NCBI GenBank assembly: GCA_014238335.1
Contig: JABABI010000033.1
Location: forward strand, 1-64,000
Source of the DNA: Fuerstiella sp.
GTDB lineage: Bacteria > Planctomycetota > Planctomycetia > Planctomycetales > Planctomycetaceae
DNA: 64,000 nt
Direction: 5' to 3'
The notes beneath the pieces were generated by a model. The model was not told the DNA's origin. It searched no databases and worked only from the letters and a program-made list of their open reading frames with translations. The number at the start of each line of letters is the position of its first letter. The first letter of the stretch is position 1. The position numbers and the translations under genes are program-made. Positions 43,102 to 51,512 of this stretch are shown piece by piece.

Positions 43102-44808
43102 TCAGCGGACTCCCGCAAAGCCAACTCGGCCACTACGTGCCAACTCGGATTCTGCCAGCACCATTCGAATGGCCTCCTTTTCACCGGACAAAGCAACCGA
43201 TGCGCCCAATCGTCGAAGCTCGCGCTGCAGGCGGCTGGCGAGTTCACGATTCCGCAATCGTTCGGCCCGATCAAACAATTCTTCGGCACTCATATCAGGA
43301 CTGGCGTCAGGGGGCGGCTGCGGTCGGCGAAATGTGGGAGTTGGAAAAACAAAAATCACTCGATGATGGCGTGCCAATGCCAGTTTGATGGCCGGCAGCA
43401 CGTAACTGATGTTGGCAGCACATTCCAGAAGATTGGCCATCACCACATAGACTTCGTTGTCGCGGGCCGTGGCGACGGAATCGGCGATAGCCTTACTGAG
43501 CATTTCCATCGTGGCCATGCCGTCATGAAACCCCTGACTGCGCGTCTCCACGAGTGGGGGCATCCACGACACACCTGCATCACTCAGCAGACGTTGCGCG
43601 AATTCTGCCATCAGCCGGTCATCATGCACCAGTTCCACAATCTGCCTGACCGACAGATCGTACAAGTCGGCCAGCACGCTGGCCAGCAGAGTGCGCCGGT
43701 AGAACAGGCGACGTTTCCATGGAGCGATCGGAAGGAATGTGAATGGTACCAGATTGATTCGCGGATCCAGCAGTTCCGGATAGTGTTCGCCACACAGTCG
43801 CATCGCAGCATTGATCAGTGCTGGCGACAAACGCTGGGCTGGAGGAGTGGGCGGCACGGCAAACGCAGTCAACTGCTCGAGCAGGTTGTGGAAACCACTT
43901 TCTCCGCCTGCCGGACGAACCCTTCTTTGACCTCGTTCGTCAAACAGGACAGCTCCCACTGGATCTCCTGCGGAGACCGCGGACCGCGCTACGCTTCCTG
44001 CCACGTAGCTCATCTGATCAATCAGTCTTCGTCCAAAGCCACCGATTCTCGTTCCGACAGATCCGTCGACGAACAGATAGACGCGCACGGGGACTTCGGA
44101 TTCGTACTGCCGGGTCATCAGCATGTCGCGCCGAGCCGATATTTTCCATGCGATTGATTTTGGCGGATCGCCCGGAACATATTCCCGCAGCTCAAGCAAC
44201 TCTGATCCCATGCCGGCTCGCTGCAGGCGGTGGATGCCGTGCTGCGGCAATGAATTCATCCGCTTGACCAGGGGCTGAGATTCATTGATGCTGGCATACG
44301 CCGGGAGGACGCGAAATGTCTGCTTCAATGGAATAAACCGTTCGGTCGCGAAGAATCCCTGAGCATCCAGCAGCGTCACGCGAATCCCGGGAAGAATCAA
44401 TTCGCCAATTCCCCGCGCCCGACCTTCGTAACAAAATCTGATGGACGCCGATCTCGAAATGAGGGTGGAACTGTTCTGACCGGAGATCAACTCGAAATTC
44501 TCGGACAGGCAGTCGTGGATTACGAGCAAAGGGTTCAAGCCACGTTTTCCGGACGTCATTTCCACGGACACCGACATCGTTCGGCCGGACCAGATGAGCC
44601 CTGTCGGTTCGGTTCTGTCGTTTACATACCGTGTAAACTTCAACGCTGGCAGCTCACGCCAGATCCGCCAGTAGAACCACAGCCATTCGGCAAACAGCCA
44701 CACAAGCACCGTCAGTGACGACCACGCCAGCGCATTCTGGCTGCGTAGAATACCGAGACCGAACCCGGCAATTCCCAGCAATACCAGCCAGCGACTTCGA
44801 GCGGTCAT
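43102..44808 (-). CDS. DUF58 domain-containing protein
   Basis: A 568-residue protein with two N-terminal membrane helices (about 8-40) and a DUF58/von Willebrand factor A-like region: ELLELREYVPGDPPKSIAWK and SARRDMLMTRQYESEVPV are its diagnostic core, followed by YLFVDGS at a metal-ion-dependent site (DxS). A C-terminal extension past 360, ending with RRPQPPPDASPDMSAEELFD, is longer than usual. DUF58 proteins work with MoxR AAA+ ATPases in envelope assembly or metal-protein maturation in some species. The next gene starts immediately after the stop, so coupling is likely. It belongs to the cluster running from 49453 to 42021. Confidence 0.88.
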   Translation of the reverse strand: MTARSRWLVLLGIAGFGLGILRSQNALAWSSLTVLVWLFAEWLWFYWRIWRELPALKFTRYVNDRTEPTGLIWSGRTMSVSVEMTSGKRGLNPLLVIHDCLSENFELISGQNSSTLISRSASIRFCYEGRARGIGELILPGIRVTLLDAQGFFATERFIPLKQTFRVLPAYASINESQPLVKRMNSLPQHGIHRLQRAGMGSELLELREYVPGDPPKSIAWKISARRDMLMTRQYESEVPVRVYLFVDGSVGTRIGGFGRRLIDQMSYVAGSVARSAVSAGDPVGAVLFDERGQRRVRPAGGESGFHNLLEQLTAFAVPPTPPAQRLSPALINAAMRLCGEHYPELLDPRINLVPFTFLPIAPWKRRLFYRRTLLASVLADLYDLSVRQIVELVHDDRLMAEFAQRLLSDAGVSWMPPLVETRSQGFHDGMATMEMLSKAIADSVATARDNEVYVVMANLLECAANISYVLPAIKLALARHHRVIFVFPTPTFRRPQPPPDASPDMSAEELFDRAERLRNRELASRLQRELRRLGASVALSGEKEAIRMVLAESELARSGRVGFAGVR

Positions 44809-44990
44809 CGTGTTGCTACTGTTAAGGTTGGCGCGGGCGACAAAAGGAGGCTATGACTCACCGAGCCATGTCGTGACCGCCGGTCGTCGGAAGTGTGTTC
44901 GGGTCTGGTCACCTGAGTAGGCGGCAACATTTGTCGTATCGAGCGTTCTGTTGATGCCGATGGAAGTTCGTACAAGCCATCGAAAATGGT

Positions 44991-45953
44991 TTACTGTTGA
45001 TCCAGGACCGGCACCGCTTTTATCACCTGCAGGATGACATCATTCACCGTCCCGCCGTCCATTTCCGCTTCCGGTCGCATGATCAATCGGTGTCCCAGTA
45101 CCGGCAGACAAACGGCCTGAATGTCTTCGTGAGTCAGGAATCCACGCCCGCTCATAAGAGCATGAGCACGACCCGCTTTCATCAGGTTGATTGCCGCACG
45201 AGGGCTTGCTCCCAGGACAAGGTCGGGGTGAGCACGACTTTCGCGAACCAGGTCAATAATGTACTCCTGCAGCTCACGTGTTCCGTAGACGCTGTCCAGT
45301 TGTCGCTGAATGTCAACGATTTCTTCAGCGCTGGTGACGGCTGTGGGAATGGCCGCGGCATGACTGTGCAGGTCCAGCATGTCGACTTCCTGATCTCGCT
45401 GGGGATAGCCGACTTCGATACGAAACAGGAAACGGTCCAGCTGAGCTTCCGGCAGGCGGTAGACGCCTTCCTGTTCGATCGGATTCTGCGTGGCCAGCAC
45501 CATGAATGGTTCGGGCAGCGGAAGAGTTTTCCCTTCAATCGTCACCTGGCGTTCCTGCATCGCTTCCAGCAATGCGGACTGAGTTCGGGCTGGAGCGCGG
45601 TTCAGTTCATCGCCCAGCAACAGTTGGCAGAAGATCGGCCCTTTACGCAGCACGAAGTCGCTGGTCTGGCGGTCCAGCACCTGAGTCCCCGTGACGTCAG
45701 ACGGCAACAGATCCGGCGTAAACTGAACACGTTCAAAGTCGATGCCCAGAGACGTCGAAAACGTACTGCACAGCGTCGTCTTGGCTGTACCAGGCACGCC
45801 TTCCAGCAGAACATGACCACCAGCAAGCAGCGCCATCAGCAACTGGTCGGTGACATGATCCAGGCCGACCACAACCTGCCTGACCGATTCCAGCGTGCGT
45901 TTTCTGAGCGAGTTGACTCGATCCGCAAGTTCGTTCGTATTCAATACAGACAC
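44991..45953 (-). CDS. MoxR family AAA+ ATPase
   Basis: A 320-residue AAA+ ATPase. Walker A is EGVPGTAKTT (about 51-60) and Walker B LLLGDELNRA (about 112-121); FMVLATQNPIEQEGVYRLPE and the MQERQVTIEG box match the MoxR subgroup, which acts as a chaperone for von Willebrand factor A partners such as DUF58 proteins. The start is taken at the ATG 45953. It is between the DUF4350 gene (132-base gap) and the DUF58 gene (182-base gap), so the cluster may have internal promoters there. Length is normal for the family. Confidence 0.93.
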   Translation of the reverse strand: MSVLNTNELADRVNSLRKRTLESVRQVVVGLDHVTDQLLMALLAGGHVLLEGVPGTAKTTLCSTFSTSLGIDFERVQFTPDLLPSDVTGTQVLDRQTSDFVLRKGPIFCQLLLGDELNRAPARTQSALLEAMQERQVTIEGKTLPLPEPFMVLATQNPIEQEGVYRLPEAQLDRFLFRIEVGYPQRDQEVDMLDLHSHAAAIPTAVTSAEEIVDIQRQLDSVYGTRELQEYIIDLVRESRAHPDLVLGASPRAAINLMKAGRAHALMSGRGFLTHEDIQAVCLPVLGHRLIMRPEAEMDGGTVNDVILQVIKAVPVLDQQ

Positions 45954-46085
45954 AGTTGATTTCTTCAGTGAGTTGCTGGGGACAGTGACAATTTGTTCAG
46001 GTGTTCAACAGGACAACACAGGAGTCAGCCGGCGGCAGTGATCGTGCCAGCCGTCAGCCCGGGCATGTCTTTGCTGCTTTGCATC

Positions 46086-47660
46086 TTAGTGTCCTGCTCC
46101 CACTTTCGGTTCCGAGCGGCTGCTCGTATCCATTGCCGGTCCGGACTGCCTCAGAAGTTCCCCTTGCCGATTAAGTTGACGCAATTGATCAATCGTTTGA
46201 CCGATCGATTCAAATCTGCGGCGTGAAATATGGACCGTCCCCGTGTTTACGGCAAGCTCCAGGACAACTGAGAGTTGATTCTGTGTCGACATTTCCTGAG
46301 CAACCAGCGCTCCGGTGGCGGCGTTTGCTGACAGCACACGCCGCCAACCGGCCGGATCTTCCAGACCGGTAAGTTCCCTGCACAGTTCTCTGGCCAGCAA
46401 ACTGGACGCCAAACCAAACTCTGCCGACTTTATCTTGCGTCCGGAGCTCAACTCCTGAGCTGTTTTCATGGCGCGATTGGGCATGGGCTGCTGTGGAGTT
46501 AAGCCGGTCGCTGAGATCCTCCAGATCACGAAGGCAAGTGCCAGAATGGCCAGCACGAACAGAAAAATTCGCCAGTAATACGGCGCACGTGCGTTTCGAG
46601 GTCGATTGGCCAGTACTTCGTTGATTACGTTCGACTGTTCGACATTTCGAATTACAGAATTTGCGACGCGGAACATGGTCTCCAGTTCGGGTTCCGGCAT
46701 GTTCTCAGGCAATTCCGGCAGCGACGACGGTGCAGGCGGATTGTTCAGCAGAGGGCTGTCTTCGTAGCTGCCAAGTGGGGCACCATCGGTAACGAAAAAC
46801 AGTCGCGACCGTTGGCCTTCACACAGCATTCGACTGATGTTAATGGCCAGGATCGCATTGTCGCCATGCCACAGCATGCCGTTTGTAAACAGGCTCTGGT
46901 CTCCGGCGAGGATTATCGGTCCACTGTTGCGCTGGCTGAGTGTCAGCGTGGCAATGACGGGCTTACTGCGTGCCCTGGCAGGATTACAGTGCCGTGGAAG
47001 TCGAGCAGCCACATCCCGTTCTTTCGCGAACCGCCGTGGCTTGTCCAGCCATCCGGATCGATTGACGACGATACTGTTGACGCCTGTCATCAGCGGATGA
47101 TCTTTGTTCAGATCAGTGAGTTCCAGGCAGTCAGAGTGTGACTGATACCAGTCCTGTGAACGACTTCCGGTCGCCACGCCCTGGCTGAACTCACAGATTC
47201 GGCCCGCGGAATACCTCAGGTCCGACGCCAGCAGAACCGCACCGCCACGTTCGCAGAACGATTCGATAGTCCCGGGGGGGACGATCTGACTCAACCGGCC
47301 CGCCATCACGAGGACGGAATGCTGAGGATCGCTCAGAATTTGGTCGACAGACGTTGTTGGTTCCAGACCGTTCTGCTCCAGCAGCATCTGAAACAGCTCG
47401 TAACGAAAATGCCATTCGTTGCTGGCAGATTGCATCGACTGCTGAGCTATCGAAGTCGGACTCGCGACCAGGGCAAACAGCACCAGAAGCACGCCAACAG
47501 CGCATTGCCGCTTCGTACCGGCGTCACACACCTGTCTAACCGCAGGTGCAGCGACGAGCGAGGAACGGTTCCGACAGTTCGGTACACTGTGCCTGTGGTC
47601 ATACACGAAAGACTCACTCACTGTGGCCGCATCCAGGACTCCTGTCTGTCCCGTCAACAT
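46086..47660 (-). CDS. DUF4350 domain-containing membrane protein
   Basis: A 524-residue protein. A hydrophobic segment near residues 55-75 (CAVGVLLVLFALVASPTSIA) is a signal or anchor; the following part matches DUF4350 (LLEQNGLEPTTSVDQILS, VLVMAGRLSQIVPPGTIESF, GGAVLLASDLRYS), and a second helix lies near 360 (IFLFVLAILALAFVIWRIS). DUF4350 proteins commonly accompany MoxR and DUF58. The start at 47660 overlaps the stop of the upstream gene by seven bases (atgttga), a sign of coupling; the frame is open upstream to 47834 inside that gene. The C-terminal 150 residues are predicted cytoplasmic. Confidence 0.82.
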   Translation of the reverse strand: MLTGQTGVLDAATVSESFVYDHRHSVPNCRNRSSLVAAPAVRQVCDAGTKRQCAVGVLLVLFALVASPTSIAQQSMQSASNEWHFRYELFQMLLEQNGLEPTTSVDQILSDPQHSVLVMAGRLSQIVPPGTIESFCERGGAVLLASDLRYSAGRICEFSQGVATGSRSQDWYQSHSDCLELTDLNKDHPLMTGVNSIVVNRSGWLDKPRRFAKERDVAARLPRHCNPARARSKPVIATLTLSQRNSGPIILAGDQSLFTNGMLWHGDNAILAINISRMLCEGQRSRLFFVTDGAPLGSYEDSPLLNNPPAPSSLPELPENMPEPELETMFRVANSVIRNVEQSNVINEVLANRPRNARAPYYWRIFLFVLAILALAFVIWRISATGLTPQQPMPNRAMKTAQELSSGRKIKSAEFGLASSLLARELCRELTGLEDPAGWRRVLSANAATGALVAQEMSTQNQLSVVLELAVNTGTVHISRRRFESIGQTIDQLRQLNRQGELLRQSGPAMDTSSRSEPKVGAGH

Positions 47661-49453
47661 AATTCGCACTGTGTCAGGGCGCGCCGAGCGGATTGGATCT
47701 GCTCCTGACTGAATGCGGTTTCTTCCGGAAGATACCGAGCCTGTTCGTAGAGTTCGGCCAGCACTCCAACCGCGTGAATATGCTCGGGCCGATCCAGTAG
47801 TATCTGCTCCGCTACCTTGCGATGAGTCCACCATCGCTGCGTCTGCCGGGACGGTTGCAGCGCCATTTTGTGGAAGGCGTTCACAACGTCTTCCTTTGTC
47901 TGTACGTCAGCGGCCCGCACAGGTGCGACACCGACAGGATCACTGAACGGCGTGGCGAGCAACCCGGATTTCCATGCATACAGTGCGACAACGCCCAGCA
48001 GCAACAGCAGCGTCAGCAGGCCAAAGATATTTTCCGAGACAGTCTCATTGATACTATCAGGTGTGGATGGCGAAGAAACCGGAGCTGACTCAGTTGTCGA
48101 TGCGAGATCATTCAGAAAATTTCCAGCCGAACGGCTGATGCTCCGTAAACCGGAGTCCGAACGGCCGGCACTGGGTCGACTAGTCGTCTGCGGCTGTGCG
48201 TCTGATCTGGCGGGTTTGAATTTTGCGTCTTTCGCAATTTCGACAATATCCTTTCGAAGGCCGTCCAGCGCGCGAATCAGCGAACGTTCGAGACCTGAGG
48301 ATTTCCCCGACCGCGCACCGGTTCGTGACGCGTTCGCTGTGTTTCCCGGCCTGCTGCCTGAAGCACGAACCTGCTGCCGAGCGTCCCTTGCAATCTGTCG
48401 GAGCGTTTCCGTAATTCCACGCTGCTGCAGTGAGGATTTCGTATCCTGTTTAAGTTGCTCGCGGGCCGCGGTTGATTCATCCGGGGCTGATGACGGCTGC
48501 CCCGACATGTTGCTCGAGTCGCTCGCAGATCGTGGTGTTTGTGGTGAAGTGCGTGGTGTGACTTCCACAGGCGGCGGTGGCTGGTTCTTCAATTCCTTCA
48601 AATACTCGGCGACTGTCTTCGACGAAGAATTTGCACCCGTCCGTTCGCTGGTCCTGTTTGATTGCCTGTTTCCCGAAGGAGTATTTCCGGGGCGTTTGTC
48701 GTCACTGACGGCAGCGTTGCTGCCATCGCGTAGCTTCCGATCCTCTTCGATCAACCGAACCAGCACATCACTCCACGAGTTCTGCAGACTTTCATCATCA
48801 GCGGGGCGCTCGTTCGGCAGTGGCTCAGGCGGTCGGCTCGAGGAGGGTTGATTCGCCGTCTTTAATTTCTTCATCATTCCTTCCCACGCCTTCTGCAGAA
48901 CCTCATCAGATCGACTGATGTCTCTGCCTTGTTCGGGAGGCCCTTGTTCCCGTCCCGAGGAAGACGGAGGATTGCCGGTCGAACGACTCTGAGGTCTGTT
49001 TCCTTCTGCCGGAGGCAGAAGGGGCATGTTCGAATCGGGAGTACCACGAGGCAGTTGATGATCTTTTGCGTACCGCTGCAACATTTGCTGAATCTGCTGC
49101 CGGGCCTTAGGGTCAGCCAGAGTGTCCCGTATGACGTTCGGCGGGATGTTATTCAGCATTGGCAGTATGTTTTGAGGAAGATCGCCGCCGAATCGTTTGA
49201 TCATTTGCTGCAGCTGCTCCGAGTCAATGCCGGGACTTTCCGGCGTTTGATTCTTCTGATCCCCAACAAGACTCTGCAGCTGCCTGAGCTTCTGCAGCTG
49301 CTGCTGGAGGTCTGACATCCCACTCTGCGGCAGTTCCAGAATTCGGTGCGACTGCTGAAGGGGCTGCGCGACGGCGGAATGACCGATGGTTCCGACTGCC
49401 ATCAGCAGAAGCCACCGCAGAGCTGAATATCCTGATCGCCGCACTGGTCGCAT
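47654..49453 (-). CDS. Large membrane protein with disordered Gln/Ser-rich region, first gene of the MoxR cluster
   Basis: A 599-residue protein with a signal peptide (about 1-28) and a long low-complexity region rich in Gln, Ser, Pro and Arg to about residue 465, with short helical stretches (LQQQLQKLRQLQSL, IQQMLQRYAKDHQL). A helix near 475-497 (IFGLLTLLLLLGVVALYAW) is followed by a small C-terminal domain (FHKMALQPSRQTQRWWTHRK) that resembles the DUF4129-type tail found in such clusters, though I am unsure. A start at 49453 is favoured because it begins the signal and has CAGG upstream. Its last codons overlap the DUF4350 start. Confidence 0.7.
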   Translation of the reverse strand: MRPVRRSGYSALRWLLLMAVGTIGHSAVAQPLQQSHRILELPQSGMSDLQQQLQKLRQLQSLVGDQKNQTPESPGIDSEQLQQMIKRFGGDLPQNILPMLNNIPPNVIRDTLADPKARQQIQQMLQRYAKDHQLPRGTPDSNMPLLPPAEGNRPQSRSTGNPPSSSGREQGPPEQGRDISRSDEVLQKAWEGMMKKLKTANQPSSSRPPEPLPNERPADDESLQNSWSDVLVRLIEEDRKLRDGSNAAVSDDKRPGNTPSGNRQSNRTSERTGANSSSKTVAEYLKELKNQPPPPVEVTPRTSPQTPRSASDSSNMSGQPSSAPDESTAAREQLKQDTKSSLQQRGITETLRQIARDARQQVRASGSRPGNTANASRTGARSGKSSGLERSLIRALDGLRKDIVEIAKDAKFKPARSDAQPQTTSRPSAGRSDSGLRSISRSAGNFLNDLASTTESAPVSSPSTPDSINETVSENIFGLLTLLLLLGVVALYAWKSGLLATPFSDPVGVAPVRAADVQTKEDVVNAFHKMALQPSRQTQRWWTHRKVAEQILLDRPEHIHAVGVLAELYEQARYLPEETAFSQEQIQSARRALTQCELC

Positions 49454-49815
49454 CCTGAATTCTATAAGCCAATTGTCGCGCCGCCAGAACGGCGTATGAG
49501 TATACATTATTGCAGTCAGTCGACTGAGGAGTACCCGGGATGCAGGCATTTTCGAGGAAATTGGCTGCCTGATGCTGCATGGAGACGATTAATCTCGCGA
49601 CACCCGCCTCCGGTCGGTGGATACCACAATGCGAGTTAATCGCATCGTCGTTTTTTCACTCGCCCCGAAGCTGCGTCGGATTCGTCATTCGGCTCGCCTG
49701 ATGTGGATCATGGGGCGGCGAGCAAGTTTGGGGGACTGCTGCACACTGCGAGTGCAGGGCGGGCCGCAGTGATTCGTGTTTCGCCAGCGTATACTGAGTC
49801 ACTAGTCATCGATGT
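49454..49815. other. Intergenic region with a candidate terminator on the plus strand
   Basis: These 362 bases between two minus-strand genes hold no protein gene. A terminator-like hairpin on the plus strand (49629-49656) is described separately. Confidence 0.45.
49629..49656 (+). terminator. Terminator-like hairpin, possible end of a small plus-strand RNA
   Basis: atgcga (49629-49634) pairs perfectly with tcgcat (49640-49645) around a gttaa loop, followed by cgtcg and six T (49651-49656). Both neighbouring genes are on the minus strand, so a plus-strand terminator has no known gene to end. A gacgat at 49584 could pair with atcgtc (49644-49649), making an alternative fold of about 66 bases. 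It could end a small RNA or be chance. Confidence 0.4.
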
Positions 49816-50547
49816 TTAGCATGCCGGCGATTCTTCCATGCAGCCGACTGTCTCACGTGTCGTCGGGGAAACCGGTGCCGGTTCACAGTAGGGGCACACA
49901 CTTCCGTAGTATACTCGGGCACAACCTCCGCATTCTCGCGGTCCGGTATTGATGACCATTTTTTGCCGGGTAATTCGAAACACAAGGCGTGTGAATACGA
50001 TCGCAGTTAACCCCGCCAGAACCCACGACAGCGGTTGAGGCATATACACCAGCATGACGATCACAATCAGGGATCCACAGATGGTGGAAACGAAGGCAGT
50101 GAACCAGTCGCGAACCGAAACCGTGGATTCGGCCAATTCGTCATCGTGCAGAAGTTTCAGCGTCTCTTTGCGCAGTTCGCCCGCCTTTTCCGCAGCGTCA
50201 CTGTTCGTAGCTTGCAGCAGTCGCTCGATGCTGTCGATGCAACGATAGACGTCACGCAGTGAAACTTGTTTCTGGTGAGCCCAGCGGTTTCGAAACTCAC
50301 GCAGTTCACTTACCAGGCTGCGTTCAACGAAACCAAGGTCGTGTCGGAAAACCTGATTCCAGTGGTCCCACATCAACACAAGAACTACCTGGGCATCCCA
50401 CTGATTCGGGTCGGCAGAGTTGATGACCTGAACCACGCGGGGCCCTCGCTGCCAGTTGTCTCCCAGGCCACTGCTCAGCCTGTCGTTCACGTAGGGAGCA
50501 AGTCCCGATGCCAGAATCTGTAGTCCGGATGAGATTGTACCTTTCAT
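49816..50547 (-). CDS. Swt1-type HEPN protein with membrane anchor and zinc ribbon
   Basis: A 243-residue protein with three parts. Residues 1-135 resemble the Swt1-like HEPN domain; ELREFRNRWAHQ has the RNxxxH signature of HEPN ribonucleases (R86, N87, H91). Two hydrophobic helices follow (about 150-168 and 172-190). The C-terminus has two CxxC pairs (ECGGC at 205-209 and CPYC at 218-221), a likely zinc ribbon. HEPN domains with this motif often cut RNA in toxin, defence or stress systems, but membrane attachment is unusual. The ATG at 50547 has AAGGTG upstream; a GTG at 50553 is an alternative. No antitoxin partner lies beside it. Confidence 0.72.
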   Translation of the reverse strand: MKGTISSGLQILASGLAPYVNDRLSSGLGDNWQRGPRVVQVINSADPNQWDAQVVLVLMWDHWNQVFRHDLGFVERSLVSELREFRNRWAHQKQVSLRDVYRCIDSIERLLQATNSDAAEKAGELRKETLKLLHDDELAESTVSVRDWFTAFVSTICGSLIVIVMLVYMPQPLSWVLAGLTAIVFTRLVFRITRQKMVINTGPRECGGCARVYYGSVCPYCEPAPVSPTTRETVGCMEESPAC

Positions 50548-50782
50548 GGGCACCTTTCACTTAACATCGACTCACTGGAACTCTGTATTAAAGGCGTGAA
50601 ATCGAGTCAGGTGGCGTGTCTAACGACTGTTCGGGGCTGATTAACGTTATTCGGTCGTCCCGGTATCGCTTCGCGTGGCTTATGTCAGACGTGACAAGAC
50701 GATGTACAAACGCGGCACAGGTACCGATGCCATTTGTCAACATCGCAACATTCACGCGGGAATAAACTGATATTAGCGCATG

Positions 50783-50811
50783 AAAAAAAGCTGCACCTGG
50801 ACGGGTACAGC
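50783..50811 (-). terminator. Intrinsic terminator of rpsT
   Basis: On the minus strand gctgtacc and ggtgcagc form an 8-base stem with one G-T pair and a 6-base loop, followed by seven T. In plus coordinates the stem is 50790-50811 and the T-run 50783-50789. It lies about 40 bases after the rpsT stop codon. Confidence 0.9.
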
Positions 50812-50848
50812 CTTTGACGTGTCTTATCTGTGCGGGAACCGTCGTCGG

Positions 50849-51118
50849 TCAGCTACAGCTCTTTTTCTTCAGTGCTGCCAAACGCGACTTCGAACGTGCC
50901 GCAGCGTTGGCATGAATCAGGTTCTTCGCTGCTGCCTGATCAAGCGCCTTCACTACCAAGCCAAACTGCTTGTCTGCTTCTTCGCGGCTTGGGCCACCGC
51001 CCAGTAACGCCCGAAAACCCTTGATTTCACCACGCAACGTTGACCGCTGCTGACGATTCTGCAGACGTCGCCCTGTACTTGTGCGGAGATATTTCTTGGC
51101 TGCGGGTGTGTTTGGCAT
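50849..51118 (-). CDS. rpsT: 30S ribosomal protein S20
   Basis: An 89-residue basic, helical protein that binds 16S rRNA in the body of the small subunit. PNTPAAKKYLRTSTGRRLQN is the standard N-terminus, and DQAAAKNLIHANAAARSKSR is the S20 C-terminal signature. The ATG at 51118 gives the family N-terminus. It is monocistronic: about 300 bases separate it from the HEPN gene and a clear intrinsic terminator lies downstream. S20 often represses its own translation, but I see no decisive element. Confidence 0.95.
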   Translation of the reverse strand: MPNTPAAKKYLRTSTGRRLQNRQQRSTLRGEIKGFRALLGGGPSREEADKQFGLVVKALDQAAAKNLIHANAAARSKSRLAALKKKSCS

Positions 51119-51512
51119 CGAGAACTAGCGTAAGTTGTTGTAGGTAAGGGAGTTAAATTGATCACTGGCGACCGTATGGTGCGAAACCGAAGCGACGCAG
51201 TTTATCGGATGGTCATTCAGAGTTCCAGCCTGATCGGCAAGATGCAGTGAAAACCGCACCAAAACAGCAAAACCCATGGTTTGAAAGTGCTGACAAAGCA
51301 GCTGGCTAGCCGCACATTGCGGCAACTCGCTTCCCTCGCGTTGTTTTCATGTTATAGAATCCTGCGTCGTGGAAAAAGCTGCTGCGGAGTTGCAGCAGGG
51401 TGGCGGACACCATTGATAACAATCGGTCAGGACGGCCGAGTCCGTTGCACAGAGGGATTCGCTGAGAAGACTTTCAGCAATATCGGAATGGATTCCGAGA
51501 AAGGACTCTGCC
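51119..51512. other. Divergent gap between rpsT and the citrate-synthase-like gene
   Basis: These 394 bases hold promoters for divergent genes. A small perfect hairpin, ctgctgc/gcagcag (51379-51398), is in the probable leader of the citrate-synthase-like gene, and GAAAGGA lies just before its ATG. I see no gene here. Confidence 0.5.

Noticed and set aside
42524..43366. Plus-strand frame of 280 codons
   Set aside because: Antisense to the membrane and DUF58 genes; Ser/Thr/Arg-rich with no domain.
44997..45959. Long plus-strand reading frame of 320 codons
   Set aside because: Antisense to the MoxR ATPase, which has clear Walker motifs; no domain on this strand.
47868..48851. Plus-strand frame of 327 codons
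   Set aside because: Antisense to the Gln/Ser-rich membrane protein; low-complexity shadow.
49816..51118. HEPN protein and rpsT as a toxin-antitoxin pair
   Set aside because: rpsT encodes ribosomal protein S20, has its own terminator and is about 300 bases away.
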